Origin: Tenebrio molitor
Taxonomy: Eukaryota > Arthropoda > Insecta > Coleoptera > Tenebrionidae
Reading direction: 5' to 3'
Assembly (NCBI RefSeq): GCF_963966145.1
Contig: NC_091047.1
Coordinates: 24,366,001 to 24,430,000, forward strand
Length of the DNA: 64,000 bases
Shown: positions 10,466 to 21,175 of the stretch, in pieces
Layout of the letters: each line of letters opens with the position of its first letter
Numbering within the stretch: the first letter of the stretch is position 1
Notes under the pieces: model-generated
What the model was told of the DNA's origin: nothing
Database searches by the model: none
What the model saw: only the letters and a program-made list of their open reading frames with translations
Made by a program: the position numbers and the translations under genes

Positions 10466-10584
10466 TGTAACACTTTAGGAAATGCAATTTTGTGTAACTC
10501 GTGTGATTTTGCGGGATCTCGCTGCGCTCGTCCCGCAAATATTCCACTCGTTACACAAAATAACGCATTTCCTAACTGGTTACA
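10466..10584. repeat. Foldback with GC-rich apex, 119 bp
   Basis: The left arm TGTAACACTTTAGGAAATGC... pairs with the right arm ...GCATTTCCTAACTGGTTACA. Inner pairing runs through TTTTGTGTAACTCG/CGTTACACAAAA and GCGGGA/TCCCGC to the apex TCTCGCTGCGCTCGT. The arms are about 50 bp long. Confidence 0.78.
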
Positions 10585-10649
10585 TAAATAGCTATTGTGA
10601 CATTACTTATGATACCAAAGTAGAAAATAGTGTATTATGATTACGAATT

Positions 10650-10739
10650 ATGATACAAGTTTACAAGGAATCCTTTAAAGCACGCGCGACGAGTTTAACG
10701 TCACAAGTGTTTTAAAGGCCCTTGTACACGTGTATCATA
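10650..10739. repeat. Imperfect hairpin, 90 bp
   Basis: ATGATACAAGTTTACAAGG...CCTTTAAAGCA pairs with TGTTTTAAAGGCCCTTGTAC...GTATCAT. The loop contains GCGCGACGAGT. The TTTAAAGGCC and CGAGT words recur in the repeat family at 11037, 51744 and 57838. Confidence 0.6.
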
Positions 10740-11036
10740 CGCTATTTTTTATTATACCTGCACTACAATCTGAAAATTATGACAAAGAAAGTAACTTGAA
10801 ATACCTTTTTCGAAGTAATCTGTGTTATTAATCGTTGATATAGAAATGGTCAATTGTTGTTGTTTCGTTGCAATGTAGGTATATTCATTATAAATTGTGT
10901 ATTGTTCAAAATGTAGGTGAACTTGTTGTTACCTAAGCAGCTTTAAAGCTTTAGTGCTTTAGGGAGCCGATTTTGCACGCATCTTAATGTGAAAAACAGA
11001 GATTATGATTCAGGTATAATAAATATGTAGGTAGTG

Positions 11037-11247
11037 GCTTATTTAACGAGTACCAGAAAAGCCCCAATTTACACACGAACGAGTTGAATACAACGGTTTT
11101 TTTTTCGACGAGCCCCTTAAAGGCCCCAAATCGCTTAAAATCTTTAAAATTAGCTTGACGTTTCGTTTTGACAAGCTGTGACATTTATCAAAATCCGTTC
11201 ACACAGGAGAAAATTCTCAAATTTTGACAGTGTCTAACAAAAAAAAT
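11037..11247 (-). repeat. Interspersed repeat family R, copy 1
   Basis: This is a minus-orientation copy of a unit of about 230 bp also seen at 51744-51975 and 57838-58085, with a fragment at 37395-37438. Shared words in the forward sense include CTGTGTGAACGGATTTTGAT, CAAAACGAAACGTCAAGCTA and GGGGCTCGTCGAACAAAAAA. The small open frames in all three copies encode the same shadow peptide and are not genes. I see no clear terminal inverted repeats, so the class is unknown. Confidence 0.8.
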
Positions 11248-13249
11248 ATTTCAAATGGCAAAGTTTTACATTTTACGATTTGATGTTTAAGAATTACCGC
11301 AATTACATTTACGTACATAATTTAATTAGATATTATTGCGCTTTATAGGTATACAAATTCTTCCAATTTCATGTTCCCACGATCTCATTTAACGTTTGTA
11401 TTACTTAAACACTTTATCTCCAAAGCACAACTTACACCACTCAATTTTGTTAGGGGTTGGACGAATACTATCTAATGATCCCAGACATACACACATGTAC
11501 ATACTTGCGATAACACAGAATATAATTACCACTACGATATTTATCAGATATTGATTTTAACGAATGAAATGATTTGATAGTGTGATAGGTGACAAATAAT
11601 GAACACAGACTAGAAATCCTTTTATGTACAGTTAATTTCAAAATTATAGAGTATACAATCAAGAAGTCGAGTTATTACAGTTTTTTCCACATGTAAAGAT
11701 GCCTTTTTGAAATTTGAACGTCATGTTTTTTATATAGGTTAGGTAAATTTGACGACATAAAATGTCGCTGATATTTTAGAGCATCATAATATTGTCTGTT
11801 TTATCCTCTACACAGTGCTGTTACAATACTGGGCTACCCTCTGGATCGACCACACTTCTTCTAATTTGGAAAATATGAGCACTTTTGCGTTTTCGGTTAG
11901 ATTAGGCATTTTGTTTGTCAAAATTGACATTGATCATTGACAAAAAAATGTAAGTGCATTTTACACTCTAGAAAATTAGGTGTACTCTGTAATTTTGAAA
12001 TTAACTGTATGTAGGTGCAGAACGATTCTTTAATCTTTAATCGTATTAGTTTAGAGCTTTTATAAACTAATAGTTCTGACCTAAAATTCATTCAAATTAA
12101 AAATGCTTAGATTTTAAAAGAATTCCTTATTTTCAATTTCTAATTTCAAGATGGTTAAATTATTTCAGAATTTTTACCTCGTATCGAGTCTAATGGGTCC
12201 TATCAACCTTAGTTCCTATGATAATAATATAAAAATCTAAACATTCTCTACAAATTGATCCAAAAAGATATTTTCTTGGGAGTTTTTGTGCCACAAAAAA
12301 TCTCGTACATTCAACCCCCCATCAATTATAACCAACGTTCAAAAAATTTTGTGCCCAAGTATTCTACTGCTTACTTTTGTGTGCGTTAACCATATGACGC
12401 AGCTTTTTCAGCTGTCAAAATATGGTCAAACCATAGGTGTCAAACTAGCAGTGGTATGAATGATTTCTTTTGCAAAAAATAGTCCATTTTGGAACGAGAG
12501 TTTTCCTGGTTTTCCTAGTGTTACATGATGGTTTTTACGTATAATTTACAATAAAATGATTATCAAAGTGAGGTTATATCAGTATATCAGAAGGAAATGT
12601 CAAACTAAAAAGAGAAGCTGCGTTTGTAAAAAAGAGAGAAAACCAAGGTCTGCTTAACAACAATTTTTTTAACGCAATATGAAATTAAAATAATCATGAA
12701 AACATTTAACTTTTTGCAGATATGTATTTATCGTAGATATTATTTTTTTTTATATACCTAAGTAATAAATTAAGAATACTAAATCTTAAAATGCTGTACA
12801 GGTCTTTGTCAAACACAGAGAATTATTAATAATAATCTTTGACACTTCATAAAGAAAAAATTGTTTAAAAACTTGCGTTTCAATTTAATGGGACACTTAC
12901 ATTGTTTGAATTACTTATAAAAGATCTACAAAGCTTTGTGCAATGTGTTGAATGCTTTATTAAAAAATTATTTATGAATTTTACTCTAGATTATATCTAG
13001 TTTTTTAAACACCTAACAAATAAAAAATAACTCACCCTGTGTATCAACTTTTTCTTGGTGAATATACTAAAACAGTGGACATATTTTGTTTGTGTCACGC
13101 TAGTGTATAATTAGCTGGTTCTTTCAACAGATAAATAAATTAGAGATAAAATGAAAATCGGTCGAGCCCCCACGTGCTTCTCCTCGTCACGCCACTGGTG
13201 TCATAAACTACGTATACCACAACGGCATGCTCTCAAAAGAAACTCAAAA
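11248..13249. other. AT-rich DNA; solitary TIR-like end at about 13030-13043
   Basis: No gene is recognised. An isolated TAACTCACCCTG matches the terminal signature of TA-inserted elements elsewhere in the window, but I found no partner end. It may be a solo end of a deleted element. Confidence 0.45.
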
Positions 13250-13640
13250 CAAACAAAACAAAAAAGAACTTTATTGAAAGAACACAAGGAGAAACGAAAA
13301 ACAACACAACAAAATGACACTACAATGAAATGAGACACCAGAACGACCATGCATCAGAAGGTGCCGACTGAACAGTCAGGCGAAGTACCTGAATGTCTTC
13401 AGGCTTGCAACTTGTCGGCTCCAGGTCTCTGATGTCGTCGAGCAGAAACTCAATTTCGTCAGTACTGTAGAGTAGATCGGATACTGAATTGATGTATCGG
13501 CCCGGCTCAGACTGCATGACACTCCGCCACTAGACGCGAGGCTTTGCCCCACACCAATCCATATTACCGTACTCTGAATCCGGTCCTCAACGAAATCCCT
13601 CAATGCGAGCACATCACGATGATTCGCCAGCTTTTATAAT
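13250..13640 (-). other. Possible small minus-strand transcription unit of unknown function
   Basis: Read leftwards, a TATAAAAG box lies at about 13631-13638. It is followed by a moderately GC-rich open stretch and then by AATAAA near 13270. Two overlapping frames are open: 13612-13376 and 13517-13320. The second contains SEPGRYINSVSDLLYS and DEIEFLLDDIRDLEPT, an acidic, protein-like composition. Neither frame matches a family I recognise. A frameshifted gene, a retro-inserted gene copy or a fortuitous arrangement are all possible. Confidence 0.3.
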
Positions 13641-14489
13641 CTAAAAAACACTATTGACCTACAAAAAATGGAAAAGCTATAACAGCGCCGATTCTTCAAT
13701 TGGATTTCGGAGGGAGTACCTTTGATGAGTATTTATTGTCGCTCCGGTTTCCCTACGAGGCTCGCTCCATTTACTAAATGTATAAAAGGCGGACACCCCA
13801 AGCGAGCCGAAAACACATCGCCATGTTTACTAAAATGCGTCCTTGGTCCTGACGCGCTACAACTACCCCAATTTCAAATAATTGCTAGTTAATTGACGGA
13901 CTGTTGGGAACGGGCTTCAGTCATTCGGGGGAACTGTCAAGAATTTGTCGGTCTTGCGTAAACAAATTCGCACGGCATAATTAGCGATATTAATTTTAAT
14001 TATTAAAAAAAATGTAAACCCGTGGATACCAACGGCACGTCAAACACTTGAGTTGGCACCCCTTCCTCTGTAGATACAGCTGGTCCGTTGGAAAAGGGTA
14101 GTGTGGTGGAACTTTAAAAGTGGACTGGTCTTGCTCCCCCGAAATAAAATTAGCAATGCATAATACACTTGACTATCGAAAAATGTATCTAGCGCGGTTT
14201 GAAATTTTTACGCTTCTGGATACAGATTTCGTTCGGTTTCAATCGGACCTGTTGTACAAACAACTCCGCTACCAAATTCCCTAATCTAGGGATTTTTATA
14301 TCCACCCCTCTCTAAGGGTTGTTGGGGTGCGTTCCGCAGTATGATAAAGCAGAATGAAAGTGAAAACGTCAAAATACACTCGTGGACAAATTCGAGAGGC
14401 CACTTTAGATAGTATTTTTTTTTTAAATGTATGAATTTAATATTATCTACCAAAGCGGCCTAAAATTGAATACGATCGTTGTATTTATA
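13641..14489. promoter_or_regulatory. Higher-complexity island with a plus-strand TATA box
   Basis: The base composition is more balanced than in neighbouring DNA. TATAAAAGGCGG occurs at about 13781 on the plus strand, followed 50 bp on by a short ATG frame of 8 codons. Together with the minus-strand TATAAAAG at 13631 this looks like two diverging core promoters about 145 bp apart. No long open frame is present, so the island may be regulatory. Confidence 0.3.
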
Positions 14490-14606
14490 GTTGACTCAAG
14501 TTACAAGAAACCAAGAAACAAAAAGGAACCAGAAAATCACAGTTTTAAAGTAATTTCAAATGACTAATGCCATGAAAGTGCTGTTGCAAATGCAACTTGA
14601 GTCAAC
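14490..14606. mobile_element. MITE copy 2 of the GTTGACTCAAGTTGC family
   Basis: Both ends are GTTGACTCAAGTT and complement. The core AAAGTAATTTCAAATGACTA is shared with 1217-1422. This copy is 117 bp and lacks about 90 bp present in copy 1. Confidence 0.75.
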
Positions 14607-15518
14607 TTTATTAATACAACGGTTACTCGTAACATTTTGTATGAAGGCAAAAACACTTTCAATTCGTCGTTTTCTATAAATTTATTTGACAGTATAATAT
14701 TGAACACATTTTTTTAGAATATTTCTGTTAAATTGTTCTGTTTCCGTCGAATAATGAATTTTCCACAAAGTTAAAACCATAACTTTGCACGATTCAAGAC
14801 AAAAATATTATTTTTGTCTACCATATTGTTGAATGCACAAAACTGAATAAGAAATTATGTTTAAATGACATAATGAGTCCACATATTGCGCTTGCACAAC
14901 TGCACATTACTATTTACTTAATTTATTGATTCAATTCATTTTAATGTTGCAATATAGGACTGTTTTTAGAAGATCTCTGTTTAAGGAAAATTAACTTCCA
15001 TGTAATTTCTTTATGTTTATGTATCATTTATGACGTTTAATCAAACGATTAAATTTTAAAAAATTGGATTCAGATTGTTTCAGTTGCGATAATAATTTGA
15101 TATAAATAATTATATAACTTATATTATGTTATTTACCTAATATTTTTATTTGTATCTAAGGAATTCGTTTCTCTAATTAATAAAGGTATCAAGTTATAAC
15201 TGAATCAGTCTGTACAGAGGTCTGTATAGATTACACCTGAAAAATATTTTTATTTCCAATTGAAATGGCAGGTTATGCAACCAATTTAACACGACGTATA
15301 TGTTTTTGCTAGCACGATGGCGGCTCAAACCTTAGCATAAACATTGATTAGAAAACCTATTTTGTATCAGTAACGTGTTTCACAAAATTGAAAAGAAAGT
15401 AACACTCTTGGTAAATTCAATCTAATCTAGATAATAGACTGAAACATCTTCATTACAAGTTTTGACATGTGTAATTATTCAGTTGCTTGTTTTTTCGTTA
15501 CATGAAGTGAATATAATA
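14607..15518. other. AT-rich DNA, no feature seen
   Basis: I recognise no coding relic or paired repeat between the MITE and the next element. Confidence 0.5.
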
Positions 15519-16794
15519 CAGGGTGGTCCCGATATAACCTGCCAGAAGAAATCCAGTAATAGGTGACGATGGGCAGAACTCATACACAAAAAATGTTCCT
15601 AATAAAAGTCTTTTCGTTTTCGAGATAAAAATAATTGAAAATTTGGTCAAAATTTGCTGTACGCTAATGAGTTAATCGGTTTTAAAAAGGTAATTCTGGT
15701 TACTCGGCTGCAATTTCTTTAGCAACGGTACCTGTAACACCTATGACATTTGTCAAGTTTAATTTTAAATTTGCGAATCCTTCAAAAAGTTATGAAATTC
15801 ACAAAACAAGAATACGCCGATTTGCATTTACTCTATAGCGAAACACGTGGTAATTCAAGACCGGCAAGACGACCATACGGCGCGCGTTTTCCTGGAGGAG
15901 TCCTTCCGTTCCGTTGTACTTTTGTGGAGCTGCATCTGCATTTATGTGAGGTTGGTTCTGACTGATTCCAATACGATGGCGTCCCCGATTCTCCATTTAA
16001 CCCCTCTGGATTTTAATTTTTGGAACCACACGAAAGATTTGGTATACGAAGTTGAAATAAATACAAAAGGCCAACTCCAGAAACCCGTAACAGATGCTGC
16101 GAACCAGATTCGTAAAAACCCAGAAATGCTGAATTCTGTTTATGAAAATTGGTACCGGCGTACTCAAATGTGCTTAAATGCCAATGGAAGGCACATAGAA
16201 CATTTATTATAAAATAATTTTTCTAGTGTAGTTTACCTTTCATTAGTTAGTAGATATTCTTAATTAAGAGTTGAAACTACGAATATGTAAAGTGTACATA
16301 AATGTATTCAATACATTGTTTTGGCTATTTAACCACAATTAAGACGATACTCTTATTAGTTATTACACAGTTCTTCCACAATTTTGCACACACTACCTCT
16401 ACATTTATTTACACATTGAAGAACACCACTTTATTTATTACTCATTCATCTCAGTCTACAAAATCAGCTTTTGTACCTAAATAAGCTGGTGAATTAACGC
16501 ACACGGTGTACAGCGTTTTCAATAAATGTCATTAATTTGATTTAGTTTGTCAGATTTGAGATTTGTCATAAACGATTCAGGCACCTATGTTGCTTAGATA
16601 CTGTCATCCTTACAAACACCAACAATTAATTCCTGAGTAGGTACGTATTTTTGTAGTCAGCAGCTTCGAATGGGTGTGGATAGGGGTTAATTTATCCCCA
16701 TTATTTTGGACCTAATGAAAAAGGGTTTTTTGGACTTGTTAGATCCTTCTAATGACCCAGAATTTTTTTGGCAGGTTATATCGGGACCACCCTG
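15519..16794 (+). mobile_element. Internally deleted mariner-like element with perfect 26-bp TIRs
   Basis: The termini CAGGGTGGTCCCGATATAAC (then CTGCCA) at 15519-15544 and the exact complement at 16769-16794 are identical over 26 bp. TA lies on each side (15517-15518, 16795-16796). The interior carries N- and C-terminal transposase remnants joined across a deletion. Perfect TIRs with a broken gene suggest a non-autonomous copy mobilised in trans. Confidence 0.9.
15792..16212 (+). pseudogene. mariner-like transposase, N- and C-terminal remnants fused
   Basis: The frame from Met 15792 reads MKFTKQEYADLHLLYSETRG, then NSRPARRPYGARFPGG, the usual N-terminus of insect mariner-like transposases. 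A different frame (about 15975-16212) gives HLTPLDFNFWNHTKDLVYE, the last catalytic block, which retains the D of 'LTPLD'. It then gives QIRKNPEMLNSVYENWYRR and C-terminal NGRHIEHLL with a stop at 16210-16212. Everything between, including the first two catalytic Asp blocks, is missing. The protein cannot be active. Confidence 0.87.
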
Positions 16795-18439
16795 TATAAT
16801 ATATAACTTTCCGAACCTAATATAATTTAAATGCAGCCAGCCAGTTTTTCATTCATAACTTGATTCAAAAACTTGAATTATTTAAAAGTTTTGTATCGTT
16901 TGGACATCCCTCGGAAAAGTCTGAATTATAAAAATTTAAAAATGGCAGTAATCGACAATATTTTTTTATTTAAGAAACTGACTCATCATATATCAATATC
17001 ATATCGATCCTTTCGTCATTACAAAAATGAATGCATTATATAAAATTTTTACACTAAATGAATCTGTATCTGCTAGCGCATCAAACCCTGGTGGCACAAT
17101 TACAAATTTTGACTTGGTTAGTTAAATAATTCGCTTTTTTATTTAAACGTAAACCAGACGGGTGATTTACGGCACAATGGTATAATTTCCCAACAAAGGT
17201 ATAGCCGACCATTTTAAACCTTTTTGCCATAAAATTGACAGTTTCCATTGTCACCTAAATTTACGACAGCACAAGTAGCAGGTCATAAATAAAACTGCGT
17301 TTAATTCAAAATCTAATTGGTATTTTTTTCCGTAGATTTCGTAAATAATTGTAGGAAGTGAATCTGGGTAGATTAGTAGAAAAATCAGAATTTGACTTTT
17401 TGGTTGAAATTTACATTTTAATTTTTTTTGGATTTGTTTCTAAGTGAAAAATTATCAAAAAATTATGAAATGTACCTTATCAATAGCCAGGTAAGTTTGA
17501 AAAATTTCGAAAATTTTATTTAATTAGAAGTCGCGATTTCTCACGTGCGCGTATACGATGCCCCACCCGGTATATCAAGTTATCACTGAATAACGTATTA
17601 CTGGTTGCATTTAAATTTTGTTAGAGTCGGAAAGTTATGTGAATCAGTTTGTATTTCAATGTGTTAGTTATAAAGGAACGAGAATAAATATAAACGAAAC
17701 AAGCAATGTAAATGAATTTATTTTTAACTTTTTAAGGGGAAGGAACGTGGAATGGACCAATGGTCATCCCAGAACGAAGACGACACGTCATGAAAAGGAA
17801 TTTTTATGTATGTGTTGCCTACGGCATAATTTAGTAGGTACATTAAAAAAGCTTTTTCTTTTAAAAGATCAAATCTTCCAATGAGGATCTTCTTGTACCA
17901 TGTTCTTCAATAGTTTTTTCATTACGGTTTTAACAATTTCATTTTCTTTCATCATCACGATTTCCATGATCTTGAGCAGATATTTGGGATACCTACTGGT
18001 TTAGAGATACTCAAACTTTGCAATAATAACAGTAAAATGAACGTCATGAAACTCCGAAGACCATGACTTTATGTTTTGGCATTGCGACAAAGTTCAGATT
18101 TCCCGGTATTATAAGTATATCTAATGGGTGTGAGCACTCCACCCATTAGGGTTTGCCTAGTGTTTTCGGAATTCGTAGTAAGTTATTAACCTGTAGATGT
18201 AGAAGAAATATTCAAGTAAAAGTATTAATTTATTTCCAAAATAACTGCCTTTATGCGGATGTGGAAGGTTGAAATGTGTTTATCAACAAATGACGGTAAC
18301 GTTTGTATGTGACATTTGACTGGTATTTTTTTTACTTTCAAGAATTATTTAGTTAATCAGTTGTGAAGTTCGTCTGTTGAAGAAATCCAAAAGCATTGAT
18401 TTGATTGTCAATATAGTCTCTCCATCTGTCAAGAAAAAG
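16795..18439. other. AT-rich DNA with a solitary TIR-like end near 17560
   Basis: No gene is recognised. CCCCACCCGGTATA at about 17560-17575 looks like the outer end of a TA-inserted element, without a visible partner. A small hairpin, CTAATGGGTG...CACCCATTAG, lies at about 18120-18149. Confidence 0.4.
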
Positions 18440-19265
18440 AATTATCTTAAATTTATCCAAAAAGCAGGCGGAACTTTTAGGATGTAGGTTACTTAAAAGT
18501 CTGGAATCTTCTCCACTCTGATATAAAAGTGCGCTACTTTCGAAATCGTCAGGACGAATTTAAAACTTTTTTTTTCGCAACAAAAGAATTTAGTATGTTG
18601 TAGTTTTAAACCTTTAAGTTTGTATAAATACCGTGAAAGTGTGTTATGAAAATATGAATCTACTCCCCGAAAGGATCCAGCATGAAAAATATTCATGGAA
18701 AATTTGGGGGGACTTGAAAATCATTTCTCATTTGGTTGGATATACGAAATTTTGTTATTTTCTGTGCGAGTGGGATAACAAAGGTGAAAAAGGGATTATG
18801 TAAAAAAAGGAATCTCCGAAACGTAGTCATTTACTTCAGAAAAGAAAATAGTTTTAAACTTTCCTTTGGTGAAACCTGAAAATTTGCTCAGGCAGTGGAC
18901 CTAAACAGCGATGGATTTTTATATTTGACGCTAAAATAATGACAAGAATGTTTGTAGGTCTTCAAATAAGAGAACTGGTGAAAGATAAAACATTCGAGCA
19001 GAAGTTGAACCTACTTAAAAAGTTGCCTGGGACTCTTTCAAAAATGTTACTAAAACTATTTGAGAATTTCCAAGCAGAAATCGAGACTTGTGAACTGCTG
19101 GACCTATACAAAGCTTATGTCACTTTAAATCTATTCACCGAATAGTGAATACCCACTTGGATTTATGTCCTCACAACTTGGATACGGTCAGCGACGAACA
19201 TGGCAAAAGATTTCGCCAAGATGTTTTCAGCATGGAAAAGCAGTGTCAGGTCAGAGGGCAAAATA
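18440..19265 (+). pseudogene. Degenerate copy of a repeat-borne arthropod gene (FVGPQIREL / SDEHGERFHQD family)
   Basis: Blocks appear in order across shifting frames: WNLLHSDIKVRYFRNRQDEF (about 18500-18560), LVGYTKFCYFLCEWDNKGEK (about 18732-18795) and FVGLQIRELVKDKTFEQKLN in the open frame 18939-19145. The last is HLDLCPHNLDTVSDEHGKRF RQDVFSMEK (about 19155-19240). I recall the same block order in a protein family present in many copies in arthropod genomes and probably carried by mobile elements. Its biochemical role is not known to me. Frame breaks and missing segments (for example between FLCEWD and FVGLQ) show this copy is dead. The family match is from memory of motifs. Confidence 0.75.
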
Positions 19266-19312
19266 TATTAGGAATATCTAGGTGTATAATTTGTTTACAA
19301 TGAAACTATATA

Positions 19313-19586
19313 TTGGGTGATTCAAAATGATTGTGGCCAAATATGGCAACTATGTACGAAAATGTATGTGGCAACTGTGTGAATGGGATAGAGTTGACAT
19401 TTGTATGACATTTCATAAGCGTGCATTTGATTTTTTCAATTCCATTACACATTGATTTGACAACTTACAAAATTGCGCGACTACGAACTGTCAAGGAAAT
19501 GTCAACTCTACCGTGCCCACACAGTTGCCACATACATTTTCGTACATAGTTGCCATACTTGGCCACAATCATTTTGAATCACCCAA
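19313..19586. mobile_element. MITE with about 70-bp TIRs, TA-flanked, 274 bp
   Basis: The left end TTGGGTGATTCAAAATGATT (continuing GTGGCCAAATATGGCAAC) is mirrored at the right end with one mismatch in about 69 bp. Weaker pairing then runs to about 92 bp. TA occurs at 19311-19312 and 19587-19588. It is non-coding. Confidence 0.9.
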
Positions 19587-20399
19587 TATGTGTCAGTAAA
19601 AAAGTTACCTTTCACAAAAAAATAATGACACATGAAGATAAAAAATACGTTCAAATCACACCTTTGTCTTCATGTGACTAAAAAAATATAAAATTTTGTA
19701 AATCGGTGTAGTTTGCCGAGGTATTTGACGTAACGAATACGATATAATTAGCAAACCATCAACTTCATTTGATGGAACTACAAATCTACATAAGAAAAGT
19801 AATGATACAGAGATACACGATAAAAAAAGTTTTGTTTCGTTTGGTGTCATTTCTTCTAGGTACTCATTTGTGAACTACTACTATTACTACTTATCCTAGA
19901 CCTAGACTATCGAAAAATTTCTTTATCTACTGCTGCACACTGCAAATTGGACTTGAAGACTGCAATTTGCACCGAAAAATGTTTGAACCAACTACAACGA
20001 TTTGTTTCTGTCAAGTGGGAAATTCTTCTTTTTCTGAATTTGTGCGCTTCTGTGCAGTTCGTCGTCGAGTCCGTCATCGAAATCACCAGCCCATCACAAT
20101 CTCGAGAAGCGCTCCTCTTCCGACCCTGTCCGAGCAACGAGCACCGTACTTACCACGACGCATATTTAGTAAACAGGTGAACAAGTGATGTAAGATAGGT
20201 GTGCAAGGAATGGCGAATGGTATGTGGGCTGCGGGTATACCTGGAGGCGTACCCCCAACTAGCATAGAGTGGTCTTGGTCGTGCACCTTCGGCGGAAGCT
20301 TTCGAACCGGAGATCCTACCACGATCGGTACCATCTGGTCGTGGCCCCCGAACAGGTGAACGGATGAAGGTGCGGGGAAACGAATCGTGGAGAGAGAAC
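19587..20399. other. Upstream region of Hil, becoming GC-rich from about 19990
   Basis: There is no recognisable coding exon. From about 19990 the sequence becomes rich in CpG (for example GTCGTCGAGTCCGTCATCG), in contrast to the surrounding intronic DNA. This fits a promoter-proximal region of the gene starting at 20815. Overlapping open frames on both strands here are typical of GC-rich non-coding DNA. Confidence 0.4.
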
Positions 20400-20814
20400 T
20401 CAGTTTCGGTTCGCAGCAGTGTTGATGTCAACATGGCTACGGTGGCGAGTGACTAAGCTGATCATTTTTGCGCTGTTGTACGCAGCTGCTCCAAATTCCG
20501 CCGAAGAATCCAGACCGCGAGCGCTTCCGGTGACGTGAACGCTTTTCGAAAACCCGGAGCGGACTTTTCGCGATAACGGCGTTCGTCTGAACCGGAGCGG
20601 AAAATCAAGACTGATTCGTCTCGATTTTGTCGGTTTTTCATCGAATTAAGACGGTTCGCCGCAAGTGCCGTCGCCGTCCCACGCCTAGTACCGATGTTTT
20701 TGCGGTACGGTTCGTTCCGTTGACAATCAAATTGTTCTCGGTGCAAAATCCGGTGCGCGAGGAGATCTTCTCACGGTTTTCTCCGCGATCGTCGAACGAG
20801 TACCGAGTGTCGAA
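20400..20814 (+). promoter_or_regulatory. Probable 5' UTR / promoter island of Hil, with a possible short uORF
   Basis: This GC- and CpG-rich sequence runs directly into the Hil start codon, whose context CGAAATG is good for insects. No TATA box stands out. A short ATG frame of seven codons (20433-20456, stop TAA) would be an upstream ORF if the transcript begins before it. The transcription start cannot be fixed from sequence. Confidence 0.5.
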
Positions 20815-21175
20815 ATGCTGCAAAATTACAAGGCGATGTACAGGCCCAACTTCTACGAGAGTACCTGTCTGAGGTGCAACGAGACTGTCTACCAGGTGGA
20901 CCGCGTGGGCCCCCTGAAGGACTTCACGTTCTTCCACAGTGGATGCTTTAAGTGCGCGGTTTGTGGTACCAAGTTGACGTTGAAGACGTACTACAACAAC
21001 CAACACAGACAGGAGGACAAGGAGGTGTATTGCAACAGTCACGTGCCCAAAATCGGACCGGGCCACTTGGATGGCTCCTCCGTGGGCATCCGGTCGGCCC
21101 TCAACGTCCCCAAGTCCTCCAACTTCGTCAACGAACAGATCAGGGGTCCCGGCAGGGGCATCTACGAACCGGAAA
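20815..21175 (+). CDS. Hil: Hillarin exon 1: LIM domain
   Basis: This exon encodes residues 1-120 plus one base. The LIM zinc-binding residues are complete: C18, C21, H41, C44 for the first finger and C47, C50, C73, H76 for the second (CRW-type spacing C-x2-C-x19-H-x2-C-x2-C-x2-C-x22-C-x2-H). LIM domains bind protein partners, not DNA. Hillarin-family proteins are cytoskeleton/septin-associated, with a LIM domain at the N-terminus in insects. Start choice: ATG at 20815 gives MLQNYKAMYRPNFYEST; a second Met at residue 8 (20836) is a plausible alternative start. The exon ends GAA-A/GTGAGT at 21175. The frame runs on into the intron to 21522, but that tail is intronic. Confidence 0.92.

Noticed and set aside
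10984..11184. Similar small open frames in three places (10984-11184 -, 51815-52024 +, 57908-58096 +) resembling a small conserved protein family
   Set aside because: They are translations of copies of the same interspersed repeat. The frames start at different points and diverge at the ends, so the similarity is nucleotide-level.
18119..18149. CTAATGGGTG...CACCCATTAG hairpin as a terminator or regulatory stem
   Set aside because: The context is eukaryotic and intergenic. No transcript is known there and the stem is short.
20083..21066. Several minus- and plus-strand open frames across the Hil 5' region
   Set aside because: Out-of-frame shadows of CpG-rich promoter/5' UTR and exon 1. None has motifs, splice structure or a family match.
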